A model generated the notes under the pieces. That model did no database searches, was not told the DNA's origin, and worked only from the letters and a program-made list of their open reading frames with translations. From Effrenium voratum (lineage: Eukaryota > Sar > Dinophyceae > Suessiales > Symbiodiniaceae), in NCBI GenBank assembly GCA_963377175.1, contig CAUJNA010001224.1, positions 1,072,501-1,136,500 on the forward strand: a DNA stretch of 64,000 nucleotides, written 5' to 3'. Made by a program: the position numbers and the translations under genes. Position 1 is the first letter of the stretch, and each line of letters begins with the position of its first letter. Positions 9,701-22,717 of this stretch are shown piece after piece.

Positions 9701-11768
9701 GGGGCCATGAGAGAAAGTAGCATCCAGCAAGAAACAACACATTGCTGTCATTGCTCACGCAAAGGCCAAACGGTATCTTGACTATGTGCATGTGACCCAG
9801 GTATATACATGGCCCTCGTTGCAAGCTGCCCATCGAAGCAAACAACAAGTTGTCGACCTCCCGGGACCACATGAAGCAACAACTAACACCCGCGGACAAT
9901 CCATGGTTGACTGCCGCAAGGCTGCGAGTTGTCACAATCAAACCCACTGCTTACCCACGCGAACAATAGATAAGCCTGTCAAGTTACAACAAACTTCCAA
10001 AACATATCAAGGAGACGGGGTGCCCATTTAACCCTTTTACATGTTACGTACTTAAAAACCAGCAACATCTTGCCGTGACAGTGTGGCTATCAACCAGTGC
10101 CTGGCAGGTACGGCATGCTGTGCATGCCCATCCCGACCTCAGTCGAAAGCTGGGTCAAGGAACCGGGGCACTCTGGGTACCACAAAGGACCTTGTCAAAA
10201 CTATTTTGTAAAGAACGACAAATAGACATGTGCAAATTTGTAGAAAGCCACGCTTTTTGGGATTTCAGGAAATATTGGCCTGAAACAACAATAGGATGTA
10301 GTGGCATGAGCAAGCAAAGTAGCTGCTGCTGCATGAGGGGCTGGAGCCTATTTTTGGTCATCCCCCTTCCTCATTAACATTATGGTGTGGGGGCAAACAG
10401 GTTGCAAATAAAGTTGCATTGGGCTCTCAAAATGGCCCGGACTAACCCAGCAGGATTTTGTCATCCCAAGCTAACATTAATGTCGGATAACAAATAGTCA
10501 CAGAAAAAGCAACTCCAAAAACGTTCTCCCAAAATCACTCCCCACCGGGGGGAAATTCAGAACAGTTGTTTGTTCAGTGGAACATATGGCTGCCCATCGG
10601 TGAGAAAAATACGTGATCCCAAGCCCTGGCAATGCTCAATATAAACAACTTGTTAATTCTATTCAATACTACATCAAACTAACGCCAATACTAAGTCAAT
10701 CCGGAGCCAGCAAAACCAACAGAGGCCCCAAGGAGCCAAATTCTCTATGTCTATGACCCAGACATATGTTCAAGGGGGGTGGTACAGGGAAGCCCTGAGA
10801 CGTTAACAATAACAACTGTTTAAAGGAAGAAATGAACCGTCTGTGGCCCAGTACCGAGGAATACTTAGGTCCAACTCTGACTCCCACTTTCTTAGGTATT
10901 CCCCCCCCCCACAAAATTGGTTCGGGCCAGAGGCCTCTACTATTCACTATAAAACATTACAAACAAAAAGTCAGGGCATCGACTTGCAGTCGTTGTGTTA
11001 CAAGGATATGGGTCAATTGCCGACTCGCGGATTGGAGCAAACGCAGGGACATAAAGACGGCGGCCCTCCTCGCAATCAAAGAGAAGCCGAGAAAAATAAT
11101 TATTCTTGCCCAGGGAAATCCTTACAACAACTGATCATCCATCTTGGATGTCCATGTGAGGCAAGGTTCAGGCATGGTGCACCAAAGCTTCGCATCCAAC
11201 AGTTGCATGCTGAACAAAGGCACCCAAAAGGTACAGCTCACTGCTTGATGGCAGTCCATGTTGAAAATACTGGGTAGGTAGCTAAAAAAGGTCAGTGAAG
11301 GTCGTCGAACTCAACATACTAAAGAGGCAAGTTCCTATGCTCCGCACAACTTCTGTCATCTTACATTGCATGGGTCTAAGCGAAGACGTGCTGCAAAAAC
11401 ACCAATTAACACAAATGGCAGAGCGCCAGAAACGTGGGAGGCACATGCCTTGCTTGACCCCCCTCCACCCTTGTACCACCCTTGCCCTATCGTCATGGCA
11501 TTTGCATTCGCTACGAAAGCAGGGCCTGACGACCGAACATGCTAGACAAACCTCATCCAACGCCTAAACCCCACCAGAGTTGCGGCTGCTGCTTCCCAAG
11601 TGGGCGTTGCGCTTCATTTCACATCCCATCAGCTTGGCATGACAGAGAGGCTTGCGCAAGTCGGGGTTGACAAACGAATTCGACCAACTTGTGCTCGTTC
11701 TTGCAACTGCCTTTCCGACAAGCCAAAGGAGGGGGCAATCGATGAACTGCCAAGCCCCAAAAACTCAC
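6716..11768. other. About 5 kb with no supported gene
   Basis: ORF-length frames here lack codon bias and clean splice sites. A direct duplication of ataagtaccacttgcg occurs near 8936-8966, and a short CA tract lies near 8071. It is probably intergenic DNA between gene A and the Met-rich gene B. Confidence 0.5.
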
Positions 11769-11881
11769 TGGGCCGTGAACTCGGCCGCATGGACCGGGGA
11801 CGCCCGGCATGGCCCATAAGCGGCGGCGCCAGCATTCCAGGCATCATCATCATGCCGGGCATCATGGGGTAGCCCATCGGC
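11769..11881 (-). CDS. Exon of Met/Pro/Gly-rich protein (gene B)
   Basis: The minus-strand frame reads PMGYPMMPGMMMMPGMLAPP, then LMGHAGRPRSMRPSSRPSE. Acceptor CTTGGATTGACAG and donor GTGAGT are both close to consensus. Met/Pro/Gly runs followed by Arg/Ser are common in RNA-binding and splicing-associated proteins, but no folded domain is visible, so no function is assigned. Confidence 0.65.
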
Positions 11882-12414
11882 CTGTCAATCCAAGAAGCCG
11901 CCGACAACATCTAAGAACTTGTTTGTCAAGCAACCATTATGGAAACAGGAAGTTCGCGGAATGTCCCGTTCTTGCTGTTCAGTCCCTGATTGGTCATTGA
12001 CCCTGTGCCTTCCCACCAAATGACCATGCTCCTGTTCGAAGGAAGTTGTTGTGAGTTGTTTGGAGGGAGAGTACTGTGCAATTCACTGGACATTGCCCAA
12101 GATTGTCCAACATTATTTCTTCCACAACATCTCAACCACAGCTTGAGTTGGTGTAGGAATCGTAGCTCAAAAACTCAATTCACAGTGAAGATTCAATATT
12201 CCTCCCATCAGCATGCTGAGAATGGGTTCTCGTCTTCTACCAAAACTACATGCAAACCTCTGTACAGGGTTCCCCCTCTCCACCGATTGCTTTCAGCTTT
12301 CTTGATTGGATTTCCGGCCTGGACCGGAAGTTCGGGATACGTCAGCTGTGCCAAAGTGGCCGTGAGGCGACAACTAGCTGGCGTCTGGTCTACTCGGCCC
12401 ATGGTGGTGGCCAC

Positions 12415-12517
12415 GTATTTTTTCTGTCGGCGCCCCGTGGCCCCGTGGCCTCATCATTCCCATCATAGGCATCATGGTCTGCCCCATCATGGCGTAGGGA
12501 TCGTACTCCCCGCGGTC
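12415..12517 (-). CDS. Exon of Met-rich protein (gene B)
   Basis: The frame reads DRGEYDPYAMMGQTMMPMMG, then MMRPRGHGAPTEKI. The acceptor TTGCTTTCTTTCCAG is very strong. The donor is uncertain (GTGGCC taken, others possible), and the phase does not yet match 11769-11881. The shared Met-rich composition argues for one gene. Confidence 0.6.
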
Positions 12518-14238
12518 CTGGAAAGAAAGCAACTGATCGGAACAATCCAAGCCCCGGATTCGCTCTTTGTCCCAGCTTGTGGTTGCACCTTGCATATCCC
12601 AAGTAAACAAACTAAGCATCCACACGACAAGTGCCGAGTGGAAGCCACGGTACATGTGCAACCCTCTCAATACGAGGTAACAAAAGGGCAAACAAGGGGC
12701 AATCAATGCGGTACAATCCAACAACAGGGGGAAGTAGAGTTGTTGGATTGAAGGCCCTTTCCATCACTTTCCGCTTGAAGTGACAAAGCCTTTGCGAGAC
12801 AGCTGCTCGATATGAGTGAAGTAACTAGTTAAAAACCTTCCCAAAAACAAGAACAAGAACGCACGAAAGCCAGAAGCTCCAATCAAACAGATCTCAACAA
12901 ATAAGCCGTGCCCTGTACTTGAGCATAAAACGCGATATGAGGATGAGGACAAGGTCAAGCACCGATTGACCCCAAAAGCGTTTGACATCCTTGAGTGTGT
13001 CAAGGAAATAGTGTAGTGACCTGGAGCTCCCTGCGTTACCTAAATTTCTGCCCTTAGCCCAAACGTATTTCAAAACCAAGGGTCGTCAACAAAATATATT
13101 GTAAATGTGCACTTGTTCTTGCTTCGAGGATTTTTCCCAAGACCGGGCTGACCGGTCCTCCAAAATGATCGGTCGATGAAAGGCGAAGTGCAAAAAGAGC
13201 GCAAATACCCGCAAACGAGCGCAGCTTACTTGGTTTGTTTTTCTTTCTTTGTTTCTTTCTTTTTTTTAAGCGTAACAATTGCTTGCCTTTCTCCGGATGG
13301 AAGAAGGGGATTTGATCGAGCGGTTTTTCATGGGGCGAGCGTTTTTTGGGAGGTCGAGCAGAAATCGGCGAGTCGGTTGTTTTTCTCTCGTACCAAAAAA
13401 GAGGCACGGTGGGTGCTTCAGGAATGTCTCATGCTGCGAACAGTCCAGAAAGATGACGACGTCCTAAAGCTAGGAATTTCGCATCGTTCAGCAGCAACAA
13501 ATGCCGTTTTTTCAAAGTGTGAGCGCAGTGGTTGGAAAACTAAACTCCTGGAAAAAACACAATCGTACAAATAGGCGTGGCTGAGGATTTGACCTCAGCT
13601 GAGTCCACACCGCAAGCAAGCTCGGCGGGTCAAGCACTGGCCCAAACTACCCGAGGGCTGGAGAGGCTGCAAAGGCCATCCGTTGGCGCTACCCACTCTC
13701 CCAGCAAACTTCCCCCCAAACACGCCCGTCCTTCTTCTTTTTCTTCTTGTCCTTTTTACTCTTCTCTTTCTTTGTGTCCTCCGACACAAAGCTGAGGAGA
13801 GAAGCAGTGAGCAAGGTCTGGGGAACGCCAGCTTCAGGGGTGAAGCGATGGCAGGGCCAAAAGACCTAACACCATGGCAACATGCCCAAGTTTGCTATCT
13901 TATTTTGTGCCGACGCAGGAAAAGCGAGGACACAAGTGCGCAGCTTAGTAGCATCGAAGAGGACCACACAGAATCCCACACTGGTGATTTGCCTAACAGG
14001 ATCACTTTGCCATCTGGTGAGCTATGGGCAGCCCAACGGCTGCAAGCAAACAGGTTGCCCAATGATTGCCAGCAGCAGTCCAACTAGTCACAAGGCTGTA
14101 TTCCATGATCGTTATCGTTTCTGTTCACTCTTTCTCATATTGAGAGAAATCAAAGCAGTTCTGAAAACCGGATCCGCCTAGTACTAAACGAGAAGTTCGT
14201 TCGTTCCATACAGCCCCAATTAAAATTGACGCGATCAC

Positions 14239-14364
14239 TGGGCGGGTCGGACCGCCGGTGGGCGGTGGGCGCCTCCTTTCGGGAAGCTAGGGAGAAAGTG
14301 GACCTTGGGGTCTGTCACAGCCGTCTGGGAGACGCCCACCTTGCCAATGCGCGTTTCTCCGCTC
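14239..14364 (-). CDS. Probable exon upstream of gene B
   Basis: The minus-strand frame reads SGETRIGKVGVSQTAVTDPK, then VHFLPSFPKGGAHRPPAVRP. It is high in GC3, with acceptor TTGATATAAG and donor GTGATC. Membership of gene B is inferred from strand and proximity. Confidence 0.45.
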
Positions 14365-14745
14365 CTTATATCAATATAAACAGATACACACTTGAATACA
14401 TATGCATAGTGCAACATATCAAACTTGTTTTTTTCATTCAACCCAACGCTTGTGCCTGCACATGTATCCCTCCGCGTCAGTGGATGGGCCAAATTTCTGA
14501 GCCGCCCAAATCACCGGTCACCCCCGCCTCTGGCTTGGTCTTTGGCTGTTTGCCTTTCTCCTTCTCCTTAGTGGTGCAACCAAAGGTTGCTGTTTGAAGC
14601 TTGAACAAGGCACCACACCCACGGGGTTCTGCACATGTCTCTCAGAAAGGGCGTGTGCACTTTCATCTGCTTTCTGAGCAACGAAGAGGAGCGTGCTTCA
14701 ACACCCGGTTTCTGTTCTGAGAAGGCTGTGAATTGGGAGTCTCGC

Positions 14746-14842
14746 CTTCAGCTTGAGGCTGGGCTTTGACTTCCGCTCCTTCTCTGCCTGCGGGGCCAAG
14801 CTTTCAAGTCGGGCGGCGATTGCCAAAACCCGTGAAATGGTA
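14746..14842 (-). CDS. Probable exon, basic/helical, upstream of gene B
   Basis: The frame reads TISRVLAIAARLESLAPQAE and KERKSKPSLKLK. The acceptor GATTCCAG is moderate and a GC donor (GCGAGA) is assumed. Gene assignment is uncertain. Confidence 0.4.
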
Positions 14843-17800
14843 CTGGAATCAAATCTTGTAAAAAACATGCATCTCCTGAACATGTACACATGTCACATAT
14901 ACATATATATGCAACCCCGCCCCCCCTCCAAAACCCGCGCCTGCTGCCAAGGGAAGTCAGGTCATGTTAGACGGATGTTACCAGAAGTGGGCTCATTCTA
15001 CAATGTGCAGACTTGCGCAGCAAATGATTCATGAAGACTTTGCTTTGTTACTCATTTCAAGAGTATTTGCCTCTACAGTTTGAAAGAATGCTTGTGGCAT
15101 CCCTCGTTTTGATCATTGTTCAATCATGTCATACATCTCCTGATCATAAACTAGGTTTGTGTCAACACAAGTTAGATTGAGCATAGTGTCAGAAGCAAAG
15201 TTAGGTACGTTGAAAAAGCAAAGTTGGACAAAGTGTCATTACACACAGGGTCTAAGCCAAAATATATCACACATGCATCTCTGAAGTTTTAAATCCAGTC
15301 AATAACAAAACATCTGCTTCAGAAAGAAATGGAATTATCATGTGTTTTTGTTGTTTCTGCTAAAAGGTGTCCAAATTAACTTTGCTTGTTCATAGTCTTC
15401 ATCACTGATGTTATCCTCAAAAACATAATGTAAACCATCTCTGTGAGAGTACCGGCGCAAGGGTATCAACAATAAGGCAAACAATGCCTCTTCTGCTTCG
15501 CCTACGGGTCTTCGACTTCTTATCTCAACTGATGTGCAAATCCGTGCCAATACCTGCTACGCATCTTCCATCTCTATCAACTCATCTCCAAATCCCCTGC
15601 GTCTGTCGGCTCACAAACCTTGGCCAATACCGAAACACTTGCTCACAACTTATACGCCTTGACCAATGCTACGTACAGTGTTATTTTTAATAATCAAGTA
15701 GGGTTGGCGTGGATTTCTTTAAATCATTCTTTCAGGAATGAATTATCCAACTGTGTCCATATGCTGAACTATCAACTGTACTCACCGCACATACGTCCAA
15801 GATAATAATACGGTGCACCAACGAACAGGAATGACTGAACGCAAACGCTTGAAAGCACATTCAAGAATCAAGATTCCCATGACTCTAGATCTTGAATCTT
15901 GAATCCAGTACGGGTCCCCCAAAACGATTGAAAGCGCTTTCATCCAGGTAGCTCATGGATTCAAGATTCAAGATCTAGAGTCCTGAGAATCTTGAATCTT
16001 AGATCCTAAAGTGCTTTAAAGCGCTGTAAAGCGTTTTGGAGGGCCCCATACAAGATTTAAGAACTAGAGTCCTGGGAATCTTGAGATCCAAAAGCGCTTT
16101 AAAGCGTTTTGGGGGGCCCCATACTGGATTCAAGATTCAAGAAGAGTCCTGGGAATATTGAATCTGGAATCGTAGATCCAACAACGCTTCAAAGCTCTTT
16201 AAAGCTTTTCTGGCCAACTACAGTCTCAGTCGAATGTGCAAATGCGGCAACAGCTAAATGCTCAGGTGTGGGGTGCCTGAAAAGCCACCCAAAGAACTGT
16301 AAATACTGTCCAATTCTCTTGGTGTGTGTTTGTGTGTGTTCTTGTGTCTTTTTTGGTTTGGGGGGTACTATATACATATATTGTTGTTCGTGTATCCTAT
16401 GATATATGCAAGGTAGCAAACTCTCAACAACCCACGGCATCGGTACATGCGTTGTCCAGGGCTTCCACCTCCTGCCCCTCGGCTCAAGCTCTTGTCTGGC
16501 TGACTCAGGACTCAGGATCGATACACTGCAAGCCACAAAGCAATTGACTTTCTCAGTGACATGCAGTCAACAACAGTGTAACAGAAGCTGTTTAGGGTGG
16601 CACATATCTATGATCCGCTCCAGGGTTCAACAGGAATGACTTATATACTTGCTACAGTAGCAGTTCATGGTCATCTCCTAGTTTCTTCAGTCAACCGTTT
16701 AGCGGCAAAATTCCCCGCGGGCAGATAGCGGGCGTCTTTCGATGAGGAAGGCTCTGCGTGCACCAAAACACTCAACCTGCCGGCCTTTCGCTTCTCTTTA
16801 CCTGAAACTTCCGGTGGCACCTGGCAAACAACGCCAGGTTGCTGCGGGCCCTCTAACCCAAGAAAAACCTTGTCACACGTGTCGCAGCAAGTGGCGGGCC
16901 CTCACGTTTTTGGGACATTCATGGCGTCTCGTGGTAGCTGCAGCATCCCTTTCAACCTTGCTTGGTCGCCCCAGCAGCAATGAGATCGCGGTGTACATAT
17001 ATCTATCATTGACTGGCTGTACGCAAAGCACAGAGCCAACATCGATACTCTTCAGAAGTCTGACCTTGCCGGGCTGCTTTTGGAGTCATGCATGTGGGGG
17101 TCCTACGCAGAGAAACAACTTTGAACCGTTGCTGCAAAGTGAACATGGGAACTGGTACCAAATAAACTAAAAAGAATAGCATCCTTGCCGCCGATGTATA
17201 TGATTGCAAAGCTAATGGCTACACCGCAGCCAAATTGAAAACCCGCCGCGTCTGCATAAACACACCCGAACTTTTCCACATCTGCCTCGCGTCTTTCAAG
17301 CTCACAGCAGCCACCAGTGGCAGTTGCTGTAGGTTTCACGAATTCGGCAAACTACTGATGGTAGACGAAAACCTGTCCGGCCACAGGCAGCAAGCTGTGC
17401 ATAACGGACTTGGTGGTCTCACCTTGAAGCAACATAGCAATGCTCTTTCAGGGGAAGGGTGCAAAAACAACAACCACACCCGCCAACCACATCTGGCAAC
17501 CACATGCTCTGATCCATTCCGACCACAACAGATTTCGCCATCCGTGAAAGAAGCCCATCACGCCTCGCCTCTGAGCAAGGACCGTGTCGGCCAGGCAACT
17601 GCGGCCTATGTCCAGGCAAGACGCCTGAATCACGTGAATGAATCCATGCCCGAGCGTATGTAAGCTTCATGTGCCAACGACCAAGTTCAGCTCAGGTCTT
17701 GCAAGGGGCTTACATTTCAACCGACATGGCAAGGGCCACACAGGACAACGCGGCTGTTTCTTGATGTGGGAAAAGTGGTACCGCACAAGCATATCTGAAG

Positions 17801-17896
17801 CTGCGCTAAGGAAGGAGAAGGCATAGCTTGTCTCCGCGGGTTTCATTCAATTGGCTCAGCGATGGCATCGTTTCGGCGCTGGACAGCGGGCCTTAC
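14843..17896. other. No supported gene; contains a repeat cluster
   Basis: Apart from the inverted/tandem repeat cluster at 15855-16215, no splice-bounded coding block stands out. Confidence 0.5.
15855..16215. repeat. Inverted and tandem repeat cluster (gcgctttaaagcg / gattcaagattcaag)
   Basis: The module aagcgctttaaagcgttttgggggg, ccccatactggattcaag, tctagagtcctgggaatctt recurs about three times in direct orientation. An inverted piece of it (gactctagatcttgaatc) lies at about 15881-15903. The units are themselves near-palindromic around gcgctttaaagcg. Confidence 0.75.
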
Positions 17897-18006
17897 CCAC
17901 CTTGGACCCGCCTCGGGCGATTCTCGTTTAAAAGCCAAGGCGAGGATTCCGGCGAACGACGGCGCATGGCCTTTGCCAAACGCGGCGTTCAATGTCAGGC
18001 AGAGGG
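17897..18006 (-). CDS. Isolated exon, unassigned
   Basis: The minus frame reads LCLTLNAAFGKGHAPSFAGI, then LALAFKRESPEAGPRW, with strong GC3 bias. The acceptor is ATTTGGCCAG and the donor a clear GTAAGG. The two other minus frames stop inside or lack bias. No family recognised. Confidence 0.5.
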
Positions 18007-18628
18007 CTGGCCAAATAGACGCTACACCAAGAAAATGCGTGGTGAACAACACACATGCGACCAGGCTGGTGTTCATTGCTCCCAATGAGGTGACAAGCCC
18101 TGCATCTAGCAGTGATTCCTAACGCCCGACTCTTCATACTCCAAAGGAAAAACGCCAGCTCACTGCAACTTAGTTTGAGTCCATGAGCAACACCGCAACG
18201 CAAGCAGTTTCTCCTCAGCAGGATGGCTACACAATACTCTCAACGTCAAATCAATCAAAGAATGTTACGTCTGTCCAGGAGACAAACAACCAGAAACGAA
18301 CAAGCCATGGTTGGCAGTCGTATTCACCTTCAGATGAAAAAAGCTTCACAGGGAACCGAGCAAGCCAAAGAGAAGTCCTGGATTGTAAGAGTTGGGCAGA
18401 CCTACAGAGTGCATCGAATTATGCCACACACGGAAGCTCAGCTCATTTCTATGACACCAGCCAGGCCGTAGCCACCTCGAAAAACAGAGACTCGTCAGAT
18501 GGTTCACCGGCTGCCATGCAGACAGACTGCCTCTTGGTTTTACACCGCGAATCCGGAAGCGGCTTGCAACTGAATCGAACTCAGGGATCTCCAAGGCAAG
18601 GAGCATGAGGACTACTTAAACTTGAACA

Positions 18629-18742
18629 CACATGTGGCCATGAGTCAAAACCCTGTACCCCTGGTGAACATCAAAATAGGTGGCAAATGCAAGTTCATCC
18701 ACCCCAAAATGGAGCCATAGGTTATGCCCCATGGCCACATGT
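18629..18742. mobile_element. Family II (subtype 2) TIR element
   Basis: Inverted ends acatgtggccatg / catggccacatgt. The internal block aaaataggtggcaaatg, tccaccccaaaatggag, ccataggttatgcccc is shared nearly base for base with the element at 36283-36397. Confidence 0.65.
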
Positions 18743-21038
18743 CTAAATTAGCCTTCCAGGCGCCAAGCAGCGCCTTAAGAGCCTTAGGCTATTTCCTCGT
18801 AGCATAGTTTGGTTGTCCTGCAAAAGCCTACGACACATGTGCTAAAGCATAGCCATAGCCTGGAACATGATGCACAGCCCAAGACCTTCAAATTAGAAAC
18901 GCACCACAGTGGCCAACATGATGTCCGCGCCTCGGCATCGTGGATTGAGTAAGCGGCTTGTAGCAGAAGACGGTCACTGGGCCTGAAACGTCGGACCTTG
19001 GTGTTTCAGGAAACCAGATTAACAGATTGACATGCAACCGCGAGACAATATCGTTTCCACAGGATCTCCTTTGGGGATCCAGGCTAATTTACGGGAGAGA
19101 ATCCAGACTAGTTGTGATCACAACGTTAGAGTTGCTGTCCTTGAAATGGTTGCCTGCTGGCTCTCTGCGCCCCTTGACAATGCTTGCTGCATCACTGCAG
19201 TTTATACGGCAATCCCAAGAATGCCAGTAATATAATATGACATGTCCACAAGCTGAAGCCATTCATTCCATCCTCTGTTGCTCACAGTGCATGCAACACA
19301 AAGAAACAGCAGCAGCATCACATCCCAACTGCCGATTCAATGTAACAGTGCTTATCTGAAAGGGCAGCAACGAATATGTCATCTAGAAATGGGAACGCCC
19401 AGGCGGGATACGTAAGCACCAGCTCAAAGCTTAAAGTAACCGCACAAGAATAGAGCGAGCTCCTTAACAAGCTTTTGTTTGGCAACCACCTGCTCCTAGA
19501 AAAGAAATAACATGACACGCATGTTGGACTTGGCTCATGTTGAAACACAGCCACTTGTGTCACATCGTGTTATGTGGCCCAAGGACTGTTTTGGACGCAT
19601 GGCACAGACGCTTTGCAACAAGCGGTGCTTGAAGTGCTCAGACTTTGTGTTGTCTCCGAGCGGCTGAAAGCCAAGACCCATGGAAGGACTGCAAGGAGAT
19701 GCATTGCTGGCCCTCCTGCACCCATCGAGTTGAAGCCATGGAAAAGGGCTTGCCCAAAAGAAAGCTCGCTTTTAAAACCCTCCGATCCTCAGCTTCCGTG
19801 ATTGGTGGATGGTAACCCAACACACGCCAGACTTAGGCTTCACTTGTGGGCGCTTCTTGTCATGCAATGCTTATGAACCGTTTGTGGCCCAAGTCCATGC
19901 TCTTCACGTGGTCATGCCCGCCGCTCTGCTGCCCTTCTCCAAGTGGGACACCAGTATGCTGTTTAGGCCGGGTAGAGTTGACAAAGGAAACGACCTCGCT
20001 GGTCTGCCTGCTGGATCTCATAAACTAGCAGAAATACATTCAAGCAGTGTTCATGGGCTGCGTCAATTATGGATTCATCAGCTGCCAGTATCCATTTCTG
20101 CAAAAAACAAGCATACACACATACTGCTTAAATGTAGAAAACCTGTGGCAAACATGAACCACACACCCACAACCATCGCAGGCCCTCCTGCTCTGTGTGG
20201 AACAGTACGGAGAACTCCTGAGGGCCAGTTCAGGACGGATCAGATTTTAGGTTGGGAGCTCTTCCGTTTCAAGCGACATCAGTGGCTCAAAATTCAATTT
20301 CCTAGGGGTACGCAGGTGTAGGTCTTTCGCACCATTTTACCAAGGTGCCATTTGGGTATACCAACTTTTGAGATACAGCCACATACGACAAACAATCAGA
20401 CTGCTGCGAATCACACACACACACACATTGATTCTGCTTGCCTTTTACTACATGTTGCTCAAGTTGTCAAGGCTGGGAATGAGTGCGACTGATTGAATGC
20501 TTGTCAGCAAAATGGCACAATCCAACTTGGCTTCCACTACCCCCAAACCACTGTCCCCAGGGGTTCAGTTGCATACGCAAAAGCTACATAGACGCTCTAT
20601 AAGGGAGACCCCATTTCCCCAGGGGGTAGTGCGTTTTCTTCGGGGAAGTGGAAACCATCTTAAACTGGTCACCTCTGTATGAGCTTCATTAAGGGCCCTT
20701 CAACACCCCCTGAGCGCAAGGGATTGTTGGGGCATCGTCCCAGCACAAACTTCTTCATGTTTGTTGAGCGAATGTCCTGGTGGGTTTGTCATTGAATGGA
20801 TCCCAGCTATGGCGCTGTCATGCAGGAAAATACTGTTTCACTGCACTGAAGTTCGACGAGCAGAAGTCATAGCCTTGGAGCTACAAATGTTGCTTGCATC
20901 CATCCCAAGCAAATACTGTAGGCATGCATGCCATGCATCTGTGAAACGAATGCAGGCCAAGGTAGCCTTCAATCCCCACCCAACATCCAGATTACACAAC
21001 GCGCGGGTTGCTCTGCATCTGGCAGCTGTGGGCGAAGC

Positions 21039-21044
<6 letters not shown>

Positions 21045-21070
<26 letters not shown>

Positions 21071-21205
21071 ACTGGCTGAGTGGATGGCCCAACAAAAAGT
21101 CCAAACTTTAGATTAACCACTAAAATGGTCTTCCCAAAAAGTCTAAAGTTTATGAACTCAGGAAGTGAGCTCTGTCTCTCCCTCTCTCTGTCTCTCGCTG
21201 GCAAA
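21045..21205. repeat. CT tracts flanking a hairpin
   Basis: A (CT)n tract at 21040-21072 and a second CT-rich tract at 21170-21200 flank a 10 bp inverted repeat (aaactttaga at 21103, tctaaagttt at 21142). It lies just downstream of the last fascin-like exon and may be part of an intron. Confidence 0.5.
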
Positions 21206-21206
21206 C

Positions 21207-21287
21207 CGGAACGCTGAATCACTGCCAGCGCCCTTCGGCGCCGGTCCTCCCACGCAGATCGATGGTCTGACTGGGTCACTTCCTGGG
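21207..21287 (-). CDS. Exon of fascin-like gene D, basic helix
   Basis: The frame reads QEVTQSDHRSAWEDRRRRAL, then AVIQRS. Codons are strongly GC3-biased. Acceptor TTTTGTCACTGCGAG matches the outgoing phase of the exon at 21348-21615. The donor GTTTGCC is weak. Confidence 0.5.
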
Positions 21288-21347
21288 CTCGCAGTGACAA
21301 AAAAAACGCCCACCAACGCAGGCAATCATCACAAGCGGGTGGTTGAC

Positions 21348-21615
21348 CTTGATATTCCTGGGTACTAGATCCAAAACACAGTTTCTGGCAATTGTATGAG
21401 TCATTCATCACGTTGCGCATCTCGTGCACAGCATTCAGACCAAAGCCAACCTTCATTGCAGCTGTCTGCAACTCCCCCTCCTCCCACCCAAACTCCGAAC
21501 CAAGCGCTTGCCCAGGTGCGCCCTCCTTGGTCACAGACAGCCAGGTGCCATGGGCCGCTGAGCGCAGTGCCACCTTAGCCTTGCCCTGGACGCGGTAGTT
21601 GTAGGGCACCCACTC
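21348..21615 (-). CDS. Exon with fascin-like segment (gene D)
   Basis: The frame reads EWVPYNYRVQGKAKVALRSA, then AHGTWLSVTKEGAPGQALGS, then EFGWEEGEL. The V-A-L-R-S-A-x-H-G-T-W-L-S signature is typical of one lobe of fascin-like/actin-crosslinking beta-trefoils (known family pattern VALRS..G.YLS). It follows acceptor ATTGGCTAG in phase 0, matching the proposed exon at 22023. The 3' limit is uncertain (GTCAACC taken). Actin bundling is possible but not shown. Confidence 0.55.
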
Positions 21616-22022
21616 CTAGCCAATGCAATTCCTCAAACGGCTATCTTTTGAGGGTACCCTTGTCACCTTAGCTTAAAGAGAAGCCACATGGCCAACTCTT
21701 GATTTTGGGATCCACTCTTGAGCCATAGGCAAAAGGAGGATATGAACTCCCATCCACGAAGGCACTGAACCTGACTGAGGGGTCCTGGTTTGGACCATGC
21801 TTTTTCTTCATCGGGACCCTCTCGCGTGTTCCATGCTCGTGAAAGGGAGGGTACTCCTACAGTCTGGAGTATGTACGTGTACATACACATTGCACCATAC
21901 CCCCATTGAACTCAGACTTCGCCCTTCAACACCATGTGGAGACTTTGCCGAAGCTGAGCTAGGTTTCTTGTCGGCTTCCTCAAATTAAAGCGTTGACATC
22001 CCTCGGGCCAATGCCAACCCAC

Positions 22023-22105
22023 CCTTGCCCCGTCCTCCCACCAGTTGCTCTCCAATGCGTCTGCTTCAACAGCTCCTGACGCGGTTTCTTCACATCCCCC
22101 GCAGT
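22023..22105 (-). CDS. Probable linking exon of gene D
   Basis: 83 nt, phase 1 in and phase 0 out, which joins the exons at 22275 and 21615 exactly. It reads CGGCEETASGAVEADALESN then WWEDGAR. A second frame over the same bases is also open and GC3-rich, so the frame choice rests on the phase match. Confidence 0.4.
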
Positions 22106-22274
22106 CTCCCACACAGACAGTACTCCAAGAGAGCTTCCACTTACCCAACATGGTCTGCCATTCATGTCTGGCTCTTATGTATATTATAAATGAACGTAGG
22201 CTTATTTTACCTGCCACCAGCTTTCCTTGAGCAGTGGTTTGGGCCTTCCCGAAACCCTGAACGCCGGAACTCAC

Positions 22275-22483
22275 GAACGCTTCGGCTGCGTTCGCCGAAG
22301 CCCCCGCCTTTCTCCGTGGCCGAGAGCCAAGTCCCGAAGGCGGCGGCTTGAAATCCCACCGCGCCGCCGCAGCGGGTGGCCTCGTTGTCGAAGAGCCGCT
22401 TCCAGTTGAAGCCCCAGTCCTTCACCTGCGCACCAGAGAGACTCGTGACCAGGTAGATGAGTTCGGGCAAAAAAAACATGGCA
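22275..22483 (-). CDS. Exon with fascin-like segment (gene D)
   Basis: The frame reads MFFLPELIYLVTSLSGAQVK, then DWGFNWKRLFDNEATRCGGA, then VGFQAAAFGTWLSATEKGGG. The second GTWLS segment mirrors that of the downstream exon, suggesting repeated trefoil lobes. The acceptor is TGTCAATTTCAG and the donor a consensus GTGAGT. An in-frame ATG near the start could be the initiator, but the upstream exon suggests it is internal. Confidence 0.6.
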
Positions 22484-22717
22484 CTGAAATTGACATGAAT
22501 AGATAAACAAATGAAGGTGATAAAATGGAATGTGTTGCAACGGGGCACATGTTGTTCAAGGGAAATCCAAAGGAGGTTGTTTGAACAATTATTGCTCCAC
22601 ATGTTTAGGCTGGGTTGGCTCAACCCTGATTGTTCTGGCCCCCGAAAGAAACCAAGAGCACTTTGAAGAGTGGGGACATGGTCATTGCCTAGAGACCCTC
22701 TTTTAGAAAGCGCTCAC

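Larger units (their letters stand above)
18007..21206. other. No supported gene; one family II element
   Basis: Contains the element at 18629-18742 and a CA tract at 20409-20428. Plus-strand ORFs at 18183-18608 lack splice or codon support. Confidence 0.5.

Noticed and set aside
18183..18608. Overlapping plus ORFs of 141 and 82 codons
   Set aside because: Two frames compete, no splice sites or bias, no homology recognised.
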